A model generated the notes under the pieces. That model was not told the DNA's origin. It did no database searches and saw only the letters and a program-made list of their open reading frames with translations. A stretch of 64,000 nucleotides of DNA from contig CP018627.1 in assembly GCA_002021875.1 (NCBI GenBank), positions 744,001 through 808,000 on the forward strand. The letters are read 5' to 3'. Positions 1 through 8,341 of this stretch are shown piece after piece; positions within the stretch are counted from its first letter, which is position 1, and each line of letters begins with the position of its first letter. Both the position numbers and the translations under genes were made by a program. The stretch is from Streptomyces hygroscopicus (GTDB lineage: Bacteria > Actinomycetota > Actinomycetes > Streptomycetales > Streptomycetaceae).

Positions 1-554
1 TCCGAGCGGCCCTGCTCGACTCCGCCCTCGCGCTCCTCGACACCGAGGGCCCGGGCGGGCTGTCGCTGCGCGCGGTCGCCCGGCATGCCGGGGTCTCCCC
101 GAACGCTCCCTACCGCCACTACCGCGACAAAGAGGCACTGCTCGCCGCCCTCGCCACCCGGGGCTTCACGGAGCTGGGCGAACGCCTCGCCGCGGCCGCC
201 CCCGGGGACGACCCCGGCGCGGAGCTCATCGCCATGGCGTGTACGGCGGTCGACTACGCGCTCGACCACCCGGGGGTGTACCGCCTCATGTTCGGGCAGC
301 CCTGCAGCACTCACCCCGACGCCATCGCCACCTCCGACGCGGCGATCGCCTTCGTGGCGAAACGCATCGCGGCCGTCGCGGAACCGGCGCGGCGCGAGGC
401 GCTGCTGACCGGCACCTGGTCGCTCGTTCACGGACTGAGCACACTTCTGCTCGACGAACGGCTCGGCACGCGGACGCGCGCCGAGGCCGGTGCCCTGGTG
501 GAGACGGTCGTGCGCACCATGCTGGGCACCGGCCCCGAACGGCCGGAGGGGTAA
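1..554 (+). CDS. TetR/AcrR family regulator, 5' truncated by the window edge
   Basis: The reading frame enters at base 3 and is open to TAA at 552-554. The first visible residues form the end of a TetR helix-turn-helix, with motif LRAVARHAGVSPNAPYRHY followed by DKEALLAALA, which is the recognition helix and the start of helix 4. The remainder is a ligand-binding domain with the segment DHPGVYRLMFGQP, typical of the WHG/TetR_C_33 group, and ends in an alpha-helical dimerisation region. It would repress an unseen gene, probably to the left. Only about 15-20 residues appear to be missing at the N terminus. Family assignment is secure; the ligand is unknown. Confidence 0.85.
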   Translation, partial: RAALLDSALALLDTEGPGGLSLRAVARHAGVSPNAPYRHYRDKEALLAALATRGFTELGERLAAAAPGDDPGAELIAMACTAVDYALDHPGVYRLMFGQPCSTHPDAIATSDAAIAFVAKRIAAVAEPARREALLTGTWSLVHGLSTLLLDERLGTRTRAEAGALVETVVRTMLGTGPERPEG

Positions 555-612
555 TCCGGGGCCGGGTGAACACCGCTTCGGTCAGTGGTCGTTCACCCGA
601 TCGTTCACCCGG

Positions 613-1785
613 TCAGCCCCCCGCGGTGGCGAAGAAGGGCTTGCACACGGTGCCCACGTAGTCCGTGGCGATCTCCAGCACACGGCTGCCGTCCGCCGAG
701 GGCAGCAGCGCCGAGCTGTAGTTGGGACACCAGTCGACCACCTTGGAGTCCACCCGCACCGGTGCGGGGATCGAACGCCACGCCCCGGTGCCACCGTTGC
801 TGTTGGTCCACACGGTGGCACCGCTGCCGGCGGCGGTACTGCCGTCGGCGTTGTTCAGGACCTGGCCGATGAGGAACAGCTTGCCCCGGGGGTTGCCGGC
901 CTCGGGGGCCCAGGCGAGGTTCGGTGTATGGGTGAAGTACTTGCCGTCGGCGGTTTCGGGACGGTAGCCGAGGTGAGCGGGGTCGCCCCAGTTCCAGCCG
1001 TCCTGCGAGGTCCGGTAGTGGACCACGCATGAGTACTGCCCCTGGGCGGCGCAGATCTCGTACGCCATGAAGTACTGGCCGTCGGGGAGCTTGCGCACGA
1101 TGGGCATACCGGGCCGGTCGGAGGCGAGCCTGCTGGCGACGGTGGCGTGGTGCCCCTCCCAGGTGATCCCGTCCGCGCTGCGGGCGGCGATCAGCTTCTG
1201 GCTGTGGGCGGGGTCGGTCTCGTCCGCGTAGTGGGCCACCAGGCGCCCACTGGAATCGATGGAGAACTCCGGCTCCCACAGCCCCCTGGTGCTGGGGGCG
1301 GTGGCCACGGTCGACAGATAGGACCAGGTACGGCCCTGGTCATTGCTGCGGAAGACGCGGATGGCCATCCGGCGGTCCGGCTCGTCCTGGCCGATGGAGG
1401 CGGACCACAGCAGGGTCCCGGCCGGCATGTCGCCGACCGCCTGCGGCAGTTCGTACAAGGTGGCGCAGCATTCGCCCTGGCCGCCCGACGCCTCGGGGTC
1501 GGCCACCTCGCCCACCTGGCGGAAGGTGGCGCCGTCGTCGGTGCTCTCGTAGATGGCGCCGATCCCGTCCGAGCCGCGGAAGGTGACCACCGAAGCGAGG
1601 ACGCGGCCGTTGGCGGCGCCGTTGTGCGCGAGCCGCAGGGCACGGGGGTAGAGGCCGGTGCCGTCGCGCAGCAGGGTGCCGGAGGCGGCCGCGGCCGGAG
1701 GCGCCTGGACGGCCAGGAGCGAGCCCAGGACGGTCAGGAGAGTCAGCAGAGTGGGCAGGAGGTGTCTTCGGTACAGCGTGGTCAT
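613..1785 (-). CDS. Secreted sialidase-like (BNR/Asp-box) glycoside hydrolase
   Basis: This encodes 390 aa with a Sec signal peptide: MTTLYRRHLLPTLLTLL, a hydrophobic core, and cleavage near QAPPAAAA-S. The mature part is a six-bladed beta-propeller type protein with Asp-boxes, STDDGATF near residue 85 and SNDQGRTW near residue 150, plus the conserved LYPRALRLAHNG entry strand seen in GH33/GH93-like enzymes. It probably cleaves exo-linked sugars outside the cell; sialic acid versus arabinan cannot be decided from sequence alone. The start was chosen at ATG 1785 because GAGGGAG lies 6-12 nt upstream and the signal peptide begins there; a longer upstream reading is not signal-like. Two LacI-type operator candidates lie upstream. 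Confidence 0.82.
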   Translation of the reverse strand: MTTLYRRHLLPTLLTLLTVLGSLLAVQAPPAAAASGTLLRDGTGLYPRALRLAHNGAANGRVLASVVTFRGSDGIGAIYESTDDGATFRQVGEVADPEASGGQGECCATLYELPQAVGDMPAGTLLWSASIGQDEPDRRMAIRVFRSNDQGRTWSYLSTVATAPSTRGLWEPEFSIDSSGRLVAHYADETDPAHSQKLIAARSADGITWEGHHATVASRLASDRPGMPIVRKLPDGQYFMAYEICAAQGQYSCVVHYRTSQDGWNWGDPAHLGYRPETADGKYFTHTPNLAWAPEAGNPRGKLFLIGQVLNNADGSTAAGSGATVWTNSNGGTGAWRSIPAPVRVDSKVVDWCPNYSSALLPSADGSRVLEIATDYVGTVCKPFFATAGG

Positions 1786-1844
1786 GCACGCTCCCTCGGG
1801 AGGAGTGGTGGAGGGGGGAAGAGCGGCCCGGGCCGTGCGTGGCG

Positions 1845-1871
1845 CAACGTTAAAGAGAATTTCCAACGTTG
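1845..1871 (-). promoter_or_regulatory. Paired LacI-type operator candidates upstream of the sialidase-like gene
   Basis: Two AACGTT-centred sites occur 19 bp apart: CAACGTTA at 1845-1852 and the perfect palindrome CAACGTTG at 1864-1871. Together they also form an inverted repeat, CAACGTT-N13-AACGTTG. LacI-family operators typically have a central CpG flanked by A/T, and secreted glycosidase genes in streptomycetes are often under LacI repressors. The sites lie 60-86 bp upstream of the start in an unusually AT-rich patch, consistent with promoter overlap. No LacI gene is present in the window. Confidence 0.45.
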
Positions 1872-1950
1872 TAAATCCCTCGCGCACGCTTCCGCGAGGG
1901 CCGAGCGGGGCCTGACGAGAGCCAAGCCGGGCCGAGGTCGGCACGCGCTT

Positions 1951-1982
1951 CCGCCCCGTTACGCCGCGGCGTAACGGGGCGG
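1951..1982 (-). terminator. Perfect 16-bp palindrome after the SDR gene
   Basis: Bases 1951-1966 are the exact reverse complement of 1967-1982, with no unpaired bases between the arms. It lies 24 bp past the stop of the minus-strand SDR gene and before the sialidase promoter. It fits a U-tract-less actinobacterial terminator, although a zero-loop palindrome could also bind protein. Confidence 0.6.
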
Positions 1983-2005
1983 GCGGGGTGGCCGGGGCAG
2001 GCGGG

Positions 2006-2803
2006 TCAGTACTCCTGGGCGGTGGGGCGCACCATGATCTCGTTGACAGCGGCATGCGCGGGCTGGACGACCATGAAGGCGATCGCGCGGGCGATGTCCT
2101 CGGGGCGCAGCCAGGACTCGCGCGCCATGCCGCGTGCGACGGAGGCCGTCCTGTTGCCGGCCGTCATCTCGGTGACGGTCATGCCCGGCTCGACCAGCCC
2201 CACCCGGACTCCGCGGGCGGTCACCTCCTGGCGCATGGCCTCGCTGAAGGCGCCCACCGCGTGTTTGGTGGCCGAGTAGACGCTGTTGCCGGGCCGCGCC
2301 ACCCGACCGCCCACCGAGCTGACGTTCACCAGGTCCGCCACCCCGCGCGGGCCGTCGGACGCCGTCCGCAGCAGATGCGGCAGGGCCTGCCGGGAGGTCT
2401 GCAGTACGGCCTCGACGTTGAGGTCGATCATCCGCTCCCATGTCTCGGGGTCGCTCTCCTCGACCGTGCCGGTGGCCACATAGCCGGCGTTGTTCACCAG
2501 CACATCGAGTCGTCCGCACTGCTCCGCCGCGTCCTCGACGCACTGACGGGCCTGGGCCGCGCTCCGCAGATCGGCGGTGAGGACGGCGCAGGAGCGGCCC
2601 TCCTTCCGGAGGGTGGCGGCCAGGTCCTCCAGCCGATCGGTGCGCCGGGCCACCAGTGCGAGATCGGCTCCCTGCCGGGCCAGCGCCAGAGCGGTGGCCG
2701 CGCCGATGCCGCTGGACGCGCCGGTCACCAGCGCCGCACAGCCCGACAGCGGGCCGTCGGGGGGCGCGGCGTTTCCGGTCTGCCGGTCGTTCCCGGTGTT
2801 CAT
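2006..2803 (-). CDS. Short-chain dehydrogenase/reductase (SDR)
   Basis: A 265-aa classical SDR. The Rossmann motif TGASSGIG (TGxxxGxG) lies near residue 27, NNAG near 105, and the catalytic Ser (NVSSVGG) and YSATK (YxxxK) near 155-175, so the active site is intact. LALVARR after the second strand suggests NADP(H) preference. The substrate is unknown. The ATG at 2803 is preceded by AGGGTGACGG; an in-frame start 15 codons upstream exists but gives a non-Rossmann extension. It is monocistronic, with a palindromic terminator downstream and an ACC deaminase remnant upstream. Confidence 0.85.
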   Translation of the reverse strand: MNTGNDRQTGNAAPPDGPLSGCAALVTGASSGIGAATALALARQGADLALVARRTDRLEDLAATLRKEGRSCAVLTADLRSAAQARQCVEDAAEQCGRLDVLVNNAGYVATGTVEESDPETWERMIDLNVEAVLQTSRQALPHLLRTASDGPRGVADLVNVSSVGGRVARPGNSVYSATKHAVGAFSEAMRQEVTARGVRVGLVEPGMTVTEMTAGNRTASVARGMARESWLRPEDIARAIAFMVVQPAHAAVNEIMVRPTAQEY

Positions 2804-2960
2804 GTCCGTCACCCTGGCTCCCTGGTCTCGCGGGGGTGGGGAGGCCACGGGGCCGCGTGGCCCGGGCCGTACGTCGGGTACCCCGGTGAAGTCCGCCCAT
2901 CGCCTCGCGTTCCTCCCCTTTCATGCCTCCTTTCTGACCAGCGGGAGGGGCCGGGGGACG

Positions 2961-3217
2961 GAACAGGGGCGCCTCAGGGGCGAAGTCGGGCCCGTCCACC
3001 CAGCTCTCCTGCACCAGTACGGCCTTCAGCCCCGGCTTCGCCGCCACCGCGGCGACCTGCTCGCGGGTCTTGTTGCCGCCGAAAGCCAGTCCGCTGTTGC
3101 GGTCCCCGCGCTTGGCCCAGACGCGCGCCCCGCCCAGACGCTCACTCAGCCGGTCCAGGGGGTGGGCCGGGCGAGACCGAACAGCAGGAGATGGCGCTCG
3201 AAGTCATCGAGGGACAT
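2961..3217 (-). pseudogene. acdS: ACC deaminase N-terminal remnant, frameshifted and internally deleted
   Basis: A minus-strand ATG at 3217 with an AAGGAG Shine-Dalgarno begins [14 protein letters not shown], matching the start of 1-aminocyclopropane-1-carboxylate deaminase. A frame change near 3150, consistent with loss of one base in a C-rich run, stops that frame at TGA. Reading on in the next frame gives [31 protein letters not shown] and then [22 protein letters not shown]. The PLP-lysine neighbourhood GGNKTR is retained, but the roughly 25 residues that normally separate it from QVAAVAA are missing, and the C-terminal three quarters are absent. It cannot make a functional PLP enzyme. 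Identification rests on remembered family motifs. Confidence 0.78.
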
Positions 3218-3230
3218 GGGTGACTCCTTT

Positions 3231-3267
3231 TGGGTGGTGCCGGATGCCGCATGGGTGGTGCCGGATG
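3231..3267. repeat. 16-bp direct repeat upstream of the acdS remnant
   Basis: TGGGTGGTGCCGGATG occurs exactly at 3231-3246 and 3252-3267, a 21-bp period close to two helical turns. It sits just upstream of the remnant's ribosome binding site. It may be a leftover regulator site or simple slippage. Confidence 0.6.
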
Positions 3268-3512
3268 TCCGCCGGTCCCTACCCCGCCGCTCCCCGCCGG
3301 CACACGAGCCGGAACCTCCCCAATGCCTGCCCTTCTGCACACGACCGGCGTATGCCTGTAGGCCGTTGGAGTCCCGCTGCTGTCCAGCCTGAGCACCCTG
3401 CCGCCGGGTCGCGGAGACGATCTGTTCCTGAGCCCTCATACCGCTGCCGCCGCGACGGCGCTCGACCGCCGAGTGCACCCCGTCCGCCCCACTCGCCCAG
3501 GGAGCCGAGTTC

Positions 3513-4511
3513 ATGCCCCAGTACTTCCGCGACTCGCCCGAGTCTCTCGTTCCCGACGCGCTCGCGGGCTTCGCCGCCGCCCATGCCGATCTCGTCGCCT
3601 ACCACCCCGACCACGGATACTTCCGCACCCGCCACTGCGCACCCACCCGCCGCGTCGGTCTGGTCTCGGGAGGCGGTTCCGGCCATGAACCCCTGCACTC
3701 CGGCTTCCTCGGTACGGGGATGCTGGACGCCTCCTGCCCCGGGCGGATCTTCGCCTCGCCCCACAACCGGCAGATCTTCGAGGCCAGCCGGGCCGTCGCC
3801 CGGCCCGATGGCGTGCTGCACATCGTCAAGAACTACACCGGTGACCGCATCAACTTCAGCATCGCCGCCGAGCGCCTCGCCCACGAGGGCATCCGCTGTG
3901 CGCGGGTCCTCATCGACGACGACATCGCCAGCGACTCCGATGACATCGCGGTCGGCCGACGCGGCACCGGCGCCACCCTGATCATCGAGAAGATCCTCGG
4001 CGCCGCCGCAGACGAGGGGCGCGGTCTGGAGGACCTGATCGCCCTCGGCACGGATGTGACCCGGCGGGCCCGCAGCCTCGCCGTCGCCTCGGCCGCCCAC
4101 AACACGCCGGCCTCCGGGGCACCGGCCTTCGGCCTGCCCGACAACGTCCTGGAGTTCGGGGTCGGCATCCACGGCGAGCGGGCCGAGGGGACCACCCCGC
4201 ACGCACCGCTCGGCAAGCTGATCGAGACCATGACGGACCAGTTGCTGGCCGCGCTGCCCGACACCGCGGGGACACGGGTGCTCGCCCTGGTCAACGGGCT
4301 GGGCTCGATCACCTCGCTGGAGCTGTACGGCATCCGCCACGCCGTCGCCAAGGCCCTCGACGACCGCGGTGTCGGCCTCGACCGGTCCCTGACCGGCACC
4401 TTCGTAAGCGCCCTGGACATGCGGGGCTTCTCGCTGACCCTGTTCGCCACCGACGCGGAGACGCTGCGGCTGTGGGACGCCCCTGCCCACACCCCCGCCT
4501 GGCCCCTGTGA
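3513..4511 (+). CDS. dhaK: Dihydroxyacetone kinase subunit DhaK
   Basis: A 332-aa substrate-binding subunit of the PTS-type dihydroxyacetone kinase. GGGSGHEPLHSG near residue 54, and DDIAS followed by RRGTGATLIIEKI near 135-155, are diagnostic. The covalent substrate-binding histidine is H220 in GVGIHGER. DhaK forms a hemiaminal with dihydroxyacetone, which is phosphorylated to DHAP through DhaL-bound ADP/ATP. GGGAG precedes the ATG. The gene begins a two-gene unit with dhaL. No DhaM phosphoryl donor follows, so it must be elsewhere or the pair works differently. Confidence 0.92.
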   Translation: MPQYFRDSPESLVPDALAGFAAAHADLVAYHPDHGYFRTRHCAPTRRVGLVSGGGSGHEPLHSGFLGTGMLDASCPGRIFASPHNRQIFEASRAVARPDGVLHIVKNYTGDRINFSIAAERLAHEGIRCARVLIDDDIASDSDDIAVGRRGTGATLIIEKILGAAADEGRGLEDLIALGTDVTRRARSLAVASAAHNTPASGAPAFGLPDNVLEFGVGIHGERAEGTTPHAPLGKLIETMTDQLLAALPDTAGTRVLALVNGLGSITSLELYGIRHAVAKALDDRGVGLDRSLTGTFVSALDMRGFSLTLFATDAETLRLWDAPAHTPAWPL

Positions 4512-4573
4512 CCCCGTCCGGCCCCATCGACCCGCCACTGACCCCGCCACCGCCCCGAGGAGTTGCCCCGCTC

Positions 4574-5275
4574 ATGTCCGACCAGCCCGGCCCGAAGGGC
4601 CTTACGCACGCCGCCGTCATGGACTGGCTGACGCGGTTCGCCGCCACCGTACGCTCCGTGGAACCCGAGCTCACCGCGCTCGACCAGAAGGCGGGCGACG
4701 GGGACTTCGGTGGCAACCTGGTCACCGGGATGGACGGTGTCCGCCGTGCGCTGGACGCCCTGGCGGCGGGCGGGGGGAACGGCGAGAGAAGCCGGAGAGG
4801 CCCGGACGCGCCGCTCGACGCCGCCGCGCGGGTCTTCCTCGACGATGTCGGCGGCACCAGCGGTCCCCTGTTCGGGCTGCTCTTCCAGGAGCTCGCCGAC
4901 GCGCTGGGGATGGCCGCCGACCCGCCCGGAACCGCCGCGCTGGCCCTGGGCACCGCCGCGGGGACGGCCGCGATCCAGCGGGTCGGCGAGGCCGAGGTGG
5001 GCGACAAGACGATGGTGGACGCCCTCGTCCCCGCCGCACGGGCCCTCGCCTCCTGTGAACCCACCGGCGACCCCGCGTACGCGCTCCATGTGGCCGCGGT
5101 GGCGGCCCATCGGGGCGCCCGGTCCACGACCGATCTGCGTGCCCGGCGCGGGCGTGCCAGCTATACCGGCGACCACGCCCGTGGCGTCCCGGACCCGGGC
5201 GCCCTGACCGTCGCTTTGCTGTTCGCCTCCGCACACGCCGAGCTGACCTCGCTGAGCCGGCTCCCCGTGTCCTGA
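4574..5275 (+). CDS. dhaL: Dihydroxyacetone kinase subunit DhaL
   Basis: A 233-aa nucleotide-binding subunit. The Mg/ADP-binding motif DQKAGDGDFGGN occurs near residue 38, GGTSGPLFG near 93, GDKTMVDAL near 140, and the C-terminal RGRASY lid motif is present. An Arg/Gly-rich insert between residues 63 and 80 is slightly longer than usual. The start at ATG 4574 is preceded by AGGAG at about 12 nt and lies 62 bp after dhaK; longer in-frame readings enter dhaK. It acts in cytoplasmic dihydroxyacetone or glycerol metabolism with DhaK. Confidence 0.9.
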   Translation: MSDQPGPKGLTHAAVMDWLTRFAATVRSVEPELTALDQKAGDGDFGGNLVTGMDGVRRALDALAAGGGNGERSRRGPDAPLDAAARVFLDDVGGTSGPLFGLLFQELADALGMAADPPGTAALALGTAAGTAAIQRVGEAEVGDKTMVDALVPAARALASCEPTGDPAYALHVAAVAAHRGARSTTDLRARRGRASYTGDHARGVPDPGALTVALLFASAHAELTSLSRLPVS

Positions 5276-5445
5276 GAGGAAGGCCGAGTTCATGAGGGGA
5301 TCCCCGCACGTGCCGCCCGCCGGTGAACGCCGCGGCCGGGCCGCACGTACTGGGATCCGAGTCCTGGGCCCGCATGGGACGGGCAGAGCGGGGCAGACGA
5401 CCAGGATTCGACTGTCGGCTCGATCGAAGGGATCCGGGAGAAGCT

Positions 5446-6531
5446 GTGCAGCAGGAGACCGACACCCGTGTGACCACACCCTCGGCCGTCGTCCCACGAC
5501 CGCGCGAGGGCGGCGCGTCGGGCGGCCGGACGCGCGACCCGTACTTCGACAACGCGAAGTACCTCACCATCGTGCTGGTGGCGTGTGGCCACGCATGGGA
5601 GCCACTCACCTACGGCAGCCGGGCGGCCACCGCGATCTACCTGCTGGTGTACGCGTTCCACATGCCCGCGTTCGCCCTCATATCGGGCTACTTCTCGCGG
5701 AGTTTCGATATGGCGCCGGGCCGGGTGAAACGGCTGCTCACGGGTGTCGTCGTGCCGTATGTGGTCTTCGAGGTCGCGTACACGCTCTTCTACCGCTGGG
5801 CACAGGACGATCCGGACTACCCGATCAGCCTGCTCGACCCCTGGTACGTGATGTGGTTCCTGGCCGCGCTGTTCATCTGGCGGATCACCACCCCGCTGTG
5901 GCTCGCGCTGCGCCACCCGGTGCCGGTCGCGCTGGCGGTGGCCGCGCTGGCCTCCATCTCGCCCGAGGCCGGTGGGGATCTCGGCCTGCAGCGGGTGCTG
6001 GCGTTCCTGCCGTTCTTCGTGGTCGGACTCACCCTGCGACCGGACCACTTCACCCGGCTGCGGACCCGGCGGACCCGGCTGATCGCCCTTCCGGTGGCGG
6101 CCTTCGCCCTGTGCACGGCGTACGCGGTGGCGCCCTGGCTGGACGCGGAGTGGTTCTACCACCGCAAGAGCGTGGCGGCGCTGGACGGCGTACCGTCCTG
6201 GGCCGGTCTGCTCACCACACCCGCCCTCTTCGGTCTGGCGCTGGTGCTGACGGCCTGCTTCCTGGCCTGGGTGCCGGGGCGCAGGACCTGGTTCACCGCG
6301 CTCGGTTCGGGCACGCTGTACGGCTATCTGCTGCACGGCTTCATCATCAAGTCGTCCCGATTCTGGGACTGGTACGACCATCCGTGGCTGCACACCCCGC
6401 TCGGGGAGCTCGCCGTCACCGCGGCCGCGGTGCTCATGATCACCGTGCTGTGCACGGGACCGGTGCGACGGGTCCTGCGCTCGCTGCTGGAGCCACGCAT
6501 GGACTGGGCGTTCCGGCGCACCGGTTCCTGA
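5446..6531 (+). CDS. Membrane acyltransferase (acyltransferase 3 / fucose 4-O-acetylase-like)
   Basis: A 361-aa polytopic membrane protein with about ten hydrophobic helices. The N-terminal DPYFDNAKYLTIVLVACGHA matches the conserved DN-K-hhhh-LVVxGH start of COG3594-type O-acetylases, with the conserved His in helix 1, and FHMPAFALISGYFSR is the second hallmark. It would transfer an acyl group to an envelope sugar or lipid; the acceptor is unknown. The GTG at 5446 is preceded by GGGAG at 5-nt spacing; an ATG upstream at 5323 would add a non-membrane tail without a good ribosome site. It appears monocistronic. Confidence 0.8.
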   Translation: MQQETDTRVTTPSAVVPRPREGGASGGRTRDPYFDNAKYLTIVLVACGHAWEPLTYGSRAATAIYLLVYAFHMPAFALISGYFSRSFDMAPGRVKRLLTGVVVPYVVFEVAYTLFYRWAQDDPDYPISLLDPWYVMWFLAALFIWRITTPLWLALRHPVPVALAVAALASISPEAGGDLGLQRVLAFLPFFVVGLTLRPDHFTRLRTRRTRLIALPVAAFALCTAYAVAPWLDAEWFYHRKSVAALDGVPSWAGLLTTPALFGLALVLTACFLAWVPGRRTWFTALGSGTLYGYLLHGFIIKSSRFWDWYDHPWLHTPLGELAVTAAAVLMITVLCTGPVRRVLRSLLEPRMDWAFRRTGS

Positions 6532-6533
6532 GA

Positions 6534-6585
6534 GCGGGCCGGTTCCCGAGGGCGGGCCGGTTCCCGAGGCGGGCCGGTTCCCGAG
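6534..6585. repeat. Three tandem 17-bp repeats between convergent genes
   Basis: GCGGGCCGGTTCCCGAG is repeated at 6534-6550, 6552-6568 and 6569-6585, and a related CCGGTTCC sits in the acyltransferase stop region. It fills the gap between two convergent genes, so it may contribute to termination or be slippage-generated; it has no clear hairpin. Confidence 0.7.
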
Positions 6586-6603
6586 TGGGCCGCGGGGCCG
6601 CCG

Positions 6604-7251
6604 TCAGCGGCGGCGGACCTTGAGGGTGTTGTCGGTGCGGGTGGCCGGCTGTCCGTCGGGAGCGGTCATGTTCTCCACATGGACATCGCTGACGAGGACG
6701 TCCCACTCCCCGTCCGCGAGGTCGAGCCCGGTGAGCACCTCCTCGGGCGTGGGGAAGTGGAACTCCGGACCGGGGTCCGGCGCCCAGGACGGGAATGCGG
6801 CGTGTCCGGTGATCAGCAGCACTCCTCCCGGTGCGACGGCCGCCGCCGCGGTGCGCAGGATCTGGTCCCTGGGCAGTTCCAGCCGGGAGTGGAAGAAGTA
6901 GGCGGAGACAAGGTCGAAGGTGCCGGCCGGGAAGGACTCGGACAGGTCGTGTCGCTGCCACTCGATGTGGTCGCCGACACCTTCGGACGCCGCGTGTCCG
7001 GCGGCTCGGTCCAACGCGACCTGTGAGACGTCGACGGCGGTGACCCGCCAGCCCTGCCGGGCGAGCCAGATCGCGTCGCCGCCCTCACCGCAGCCGAGGT
7101 CCAGCGCACTGCCAGGGGTCAGCCCGGTGGTCTCGCGCACCAGAGCGGCGTTGGGCTTGCCGCTCCAGACGCGGTCCTCGGCGCTGTAGAAGGTGTCCCA
7201 GAACTCCTCGGGCGAGGTGTCGGGCGAGATGGTGTGCGGGTCGGTGGTCAT
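6604..7251 (-). CDS. Class I SAM-dependent methyltransferase
   Basis: A 215-aa cytoplasmic methyltransferase. Motif I is ALDLGCGEGGDAIWLA near residue 44, motif II VTAVDVSQVALDRA near 66, the acidic post-II residue lies in WQRHDLSE, and motif IV is FDLVSAYFFHS. The EEFWDTFY...WSGKPNAALV opening resembles the tellurite-resistance TehB or thiopurine-methyltransferase-like small-molecule group. The start at ATG 7251 has GGGAG 11 nt upstream; an upstream reading to 7332 would overlap the divergent promoter. It is divergent from the XRE-cupin regulator, which probably controls it. Confidence 0.82.
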   Translation of the reverse strand: MTTDPHTISPDTSPEEFWDTFYSAEDRVWSGKPNAALVRETTGLTPGSALDLGCGEGGDAIWLARQGWRVTAVDVSQVALDRAAGHAASEGVGDHIEWQRHDLSESFPAGTFDLVSAYFFHSRLELPRDQILRTAAAAVAPGGVLLITGHAAFPSWAPDPGPEFHFPTPEEVLTGLDLADGEWDVLVSDVHVENMTAPDGQPATRTDNTLKVRRR

Positions 7252-7304
7252 GTCAGATGCGCTCCCTTCGTTCCGGACAAGAGAGTGCACACGGCCGCGG
7301 CCAC

Positions 7305-7332
7305 TTGACAAACTTCTTTGCCGGGGTAGCAA
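7305..7332 (+). promoter_or_regulatory. Promoter of the XRE-cupin gene, with overlapping dyad
   Basis: TTGACA at 7305-7310 and TAGCAA at 7327-7332 are 16 bp apart, predicting a start at the downstream ATG 7342 (leaderless mRNA). The small dyad CAAACTTCTTTG at 7309-7320 overlaps the spacer and could be the autoregulatory site of the HTH protein. An ATG at 7333 overlaps the -10 region and has no ribosome site. Confidence 0.55.
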
Positions 7333-7341
7333 ATGAAAGGT

Positions 7342-7938
7342 ATGGCTGACGAAGACCTCACCGAGGTACTGACCGCCGTGGGACCCCGGCTACGGGCGTT
7401 GCGGCGCACCCGTGGCACCACACTGGCCCAGCTCAGCGAGACGACCGGGATCTCGCTGAGCACCCTGTCGCGACTGGAGTCGGGGCAGCGCAAGCCGACC
7501 CTGGAGCTGATGCTGCCGCTGGCCAAGGCGTACGGAGTGCAGCTGGACGAGCTGGTGGGGGCGCCCGCCACCGGGGATCCCCGGGTCCATCCGCGGCCGT
7601 TCACCCGGCAGGGCCAGACGTTCGTTCCACTGACCCGCTATCTGGGCGGACTGCACGCCTACAAGCAGATCATGCCGCCCCGGCCGCAGGGCGAGCGCGA
7701 TGAGCCGCTGGAGCAGCGGGTGCACGAGGGCTATGAGTGGCTCTATGTGCTCTCGGGGCGGCTACGGCTGGCGCTGGGCGAGCACGACCTGGTGCTCACG
7801 TCCGGTGAGGCCGCCGAATTCGACACCCGTACGCCCCATGGCTTCGCCAACGCGGGGGACCAGCCGGTGGAGTTCCTCTCCCTGTTCGGGGCGCAGGGCG
7901 AGCGCGTCCACGTCCGCGCCCGCCCTGCCGGTACCTGA
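7342..7938 (+). CDS. XRE-type HTH regulator with C-terminal cupin sensor
   Basis: A 198-aa protein. The N-terminal HTH_3 (residues about 12-66) has LRALRRTRGTTLAQLSE and STLSRLESGQRKPTLE, a textbook Xre recognition helix. A linker then leads to a cupin barrel with HEGYEWLYVLSGRLRLALGE (first cupin box, metal-binding His/Glu) and a second box with HGFANAGD. Such XRE-cupin proteins sense small metabolites and often control adjacent enzymes, here most plausibly the divergent methyltransferase. The start at 7342 is preferred because the -10 box predicts transcription beginning there; an ATG three codons earlier is the alternative. Confidence 0.88.
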   Translation: MADEDLTEVLTAVGPRLRALRRTRGTTLAQLSETTGISLSTLSRLESGQRKPTLELMLPLAKAYGVQLDELVGAPATGDPRVHPRPFTRQGQTFVPLTRYLGGLHAYKQIMPPRPQGERDEPLEQRVHEGYEWLYVLSGRLRLALGEHDLVLTSGEAAEFDTRTPHGFANAGDQPVEFLSLFGAQGERVHVRARPAGT

Positions 7939-7964
7939 CCCGCCCCGTATCGCGCCGGGGGCGT

Positions 7965-8210
7965 TCACCCCGACGGCTCGTCCGGGACGGGCCGCTCGGG
8001 GTGCACGCTTCCGGTCTGCGGCTTCCCCCGCCGTCCCGTGCCGGACTCGTCCGTCTCGGGGACGTCGTCCCCGAGATCCGGCTCCTGGCCGGCGCCCGCC
8101 ACGTCCAGGTGGTCGGGGCCGTCCTGCGCCTGCTGATCGGGGAGGTCCCTGGGGATCCCGCCCCGGTCCACGCGCTCCTCTCGTTCCTCCGGTCGCCGGT
8201 CGTCACTCAC
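7965..8210 (-). CDS. Small highly charged hypothetical protein
   Basis: An 81-aa hydrophilic, acidic protein rich in D, E, R, P and G, with no hydrophobic core and no cysteine, so probably disordered. The GTG start at 8210 is preceded by AAAGGAG at about 7-nt spacing, which is the best evidence that it is translated. It begins MSDDRRPEEREER and contains several DxxD-type acidic clusters (DQQAQDGPDHLD, EPDLGDD). No family is recognised. It sits alone between the XRE-cupin and cupin genes. Confidence 0.55.
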   Translation of the reverse strand: MSDDRRPEEREERVDRGGIPRDLPDQQAQDGPDHLDVAGAGQEPDLGDDVPETDESGTGRRGKPQTGSVHPERPVPDEPSG

Positions 8211-8341
8211 GATGCCGCTCCTTTCGTCGATTCGTCGATGGAGGGGGCACAGCAGGGGCGATTACCCGCGAGCGTCGGCGGAATGCATGGTCAGCGCCGA
8301 TGGGATGCGGCCACGTTTACGCCACGTGTCCGCGCGGGCGG

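Noticed and set aside
1959..3047. 362-codon minus-strand ORF
   Set aside because: Its first 30 residues are the real acdS remnant; after that it runs in a shadow frame across the SDR gene with Arg/Pro-rich, non-protein-like composition.
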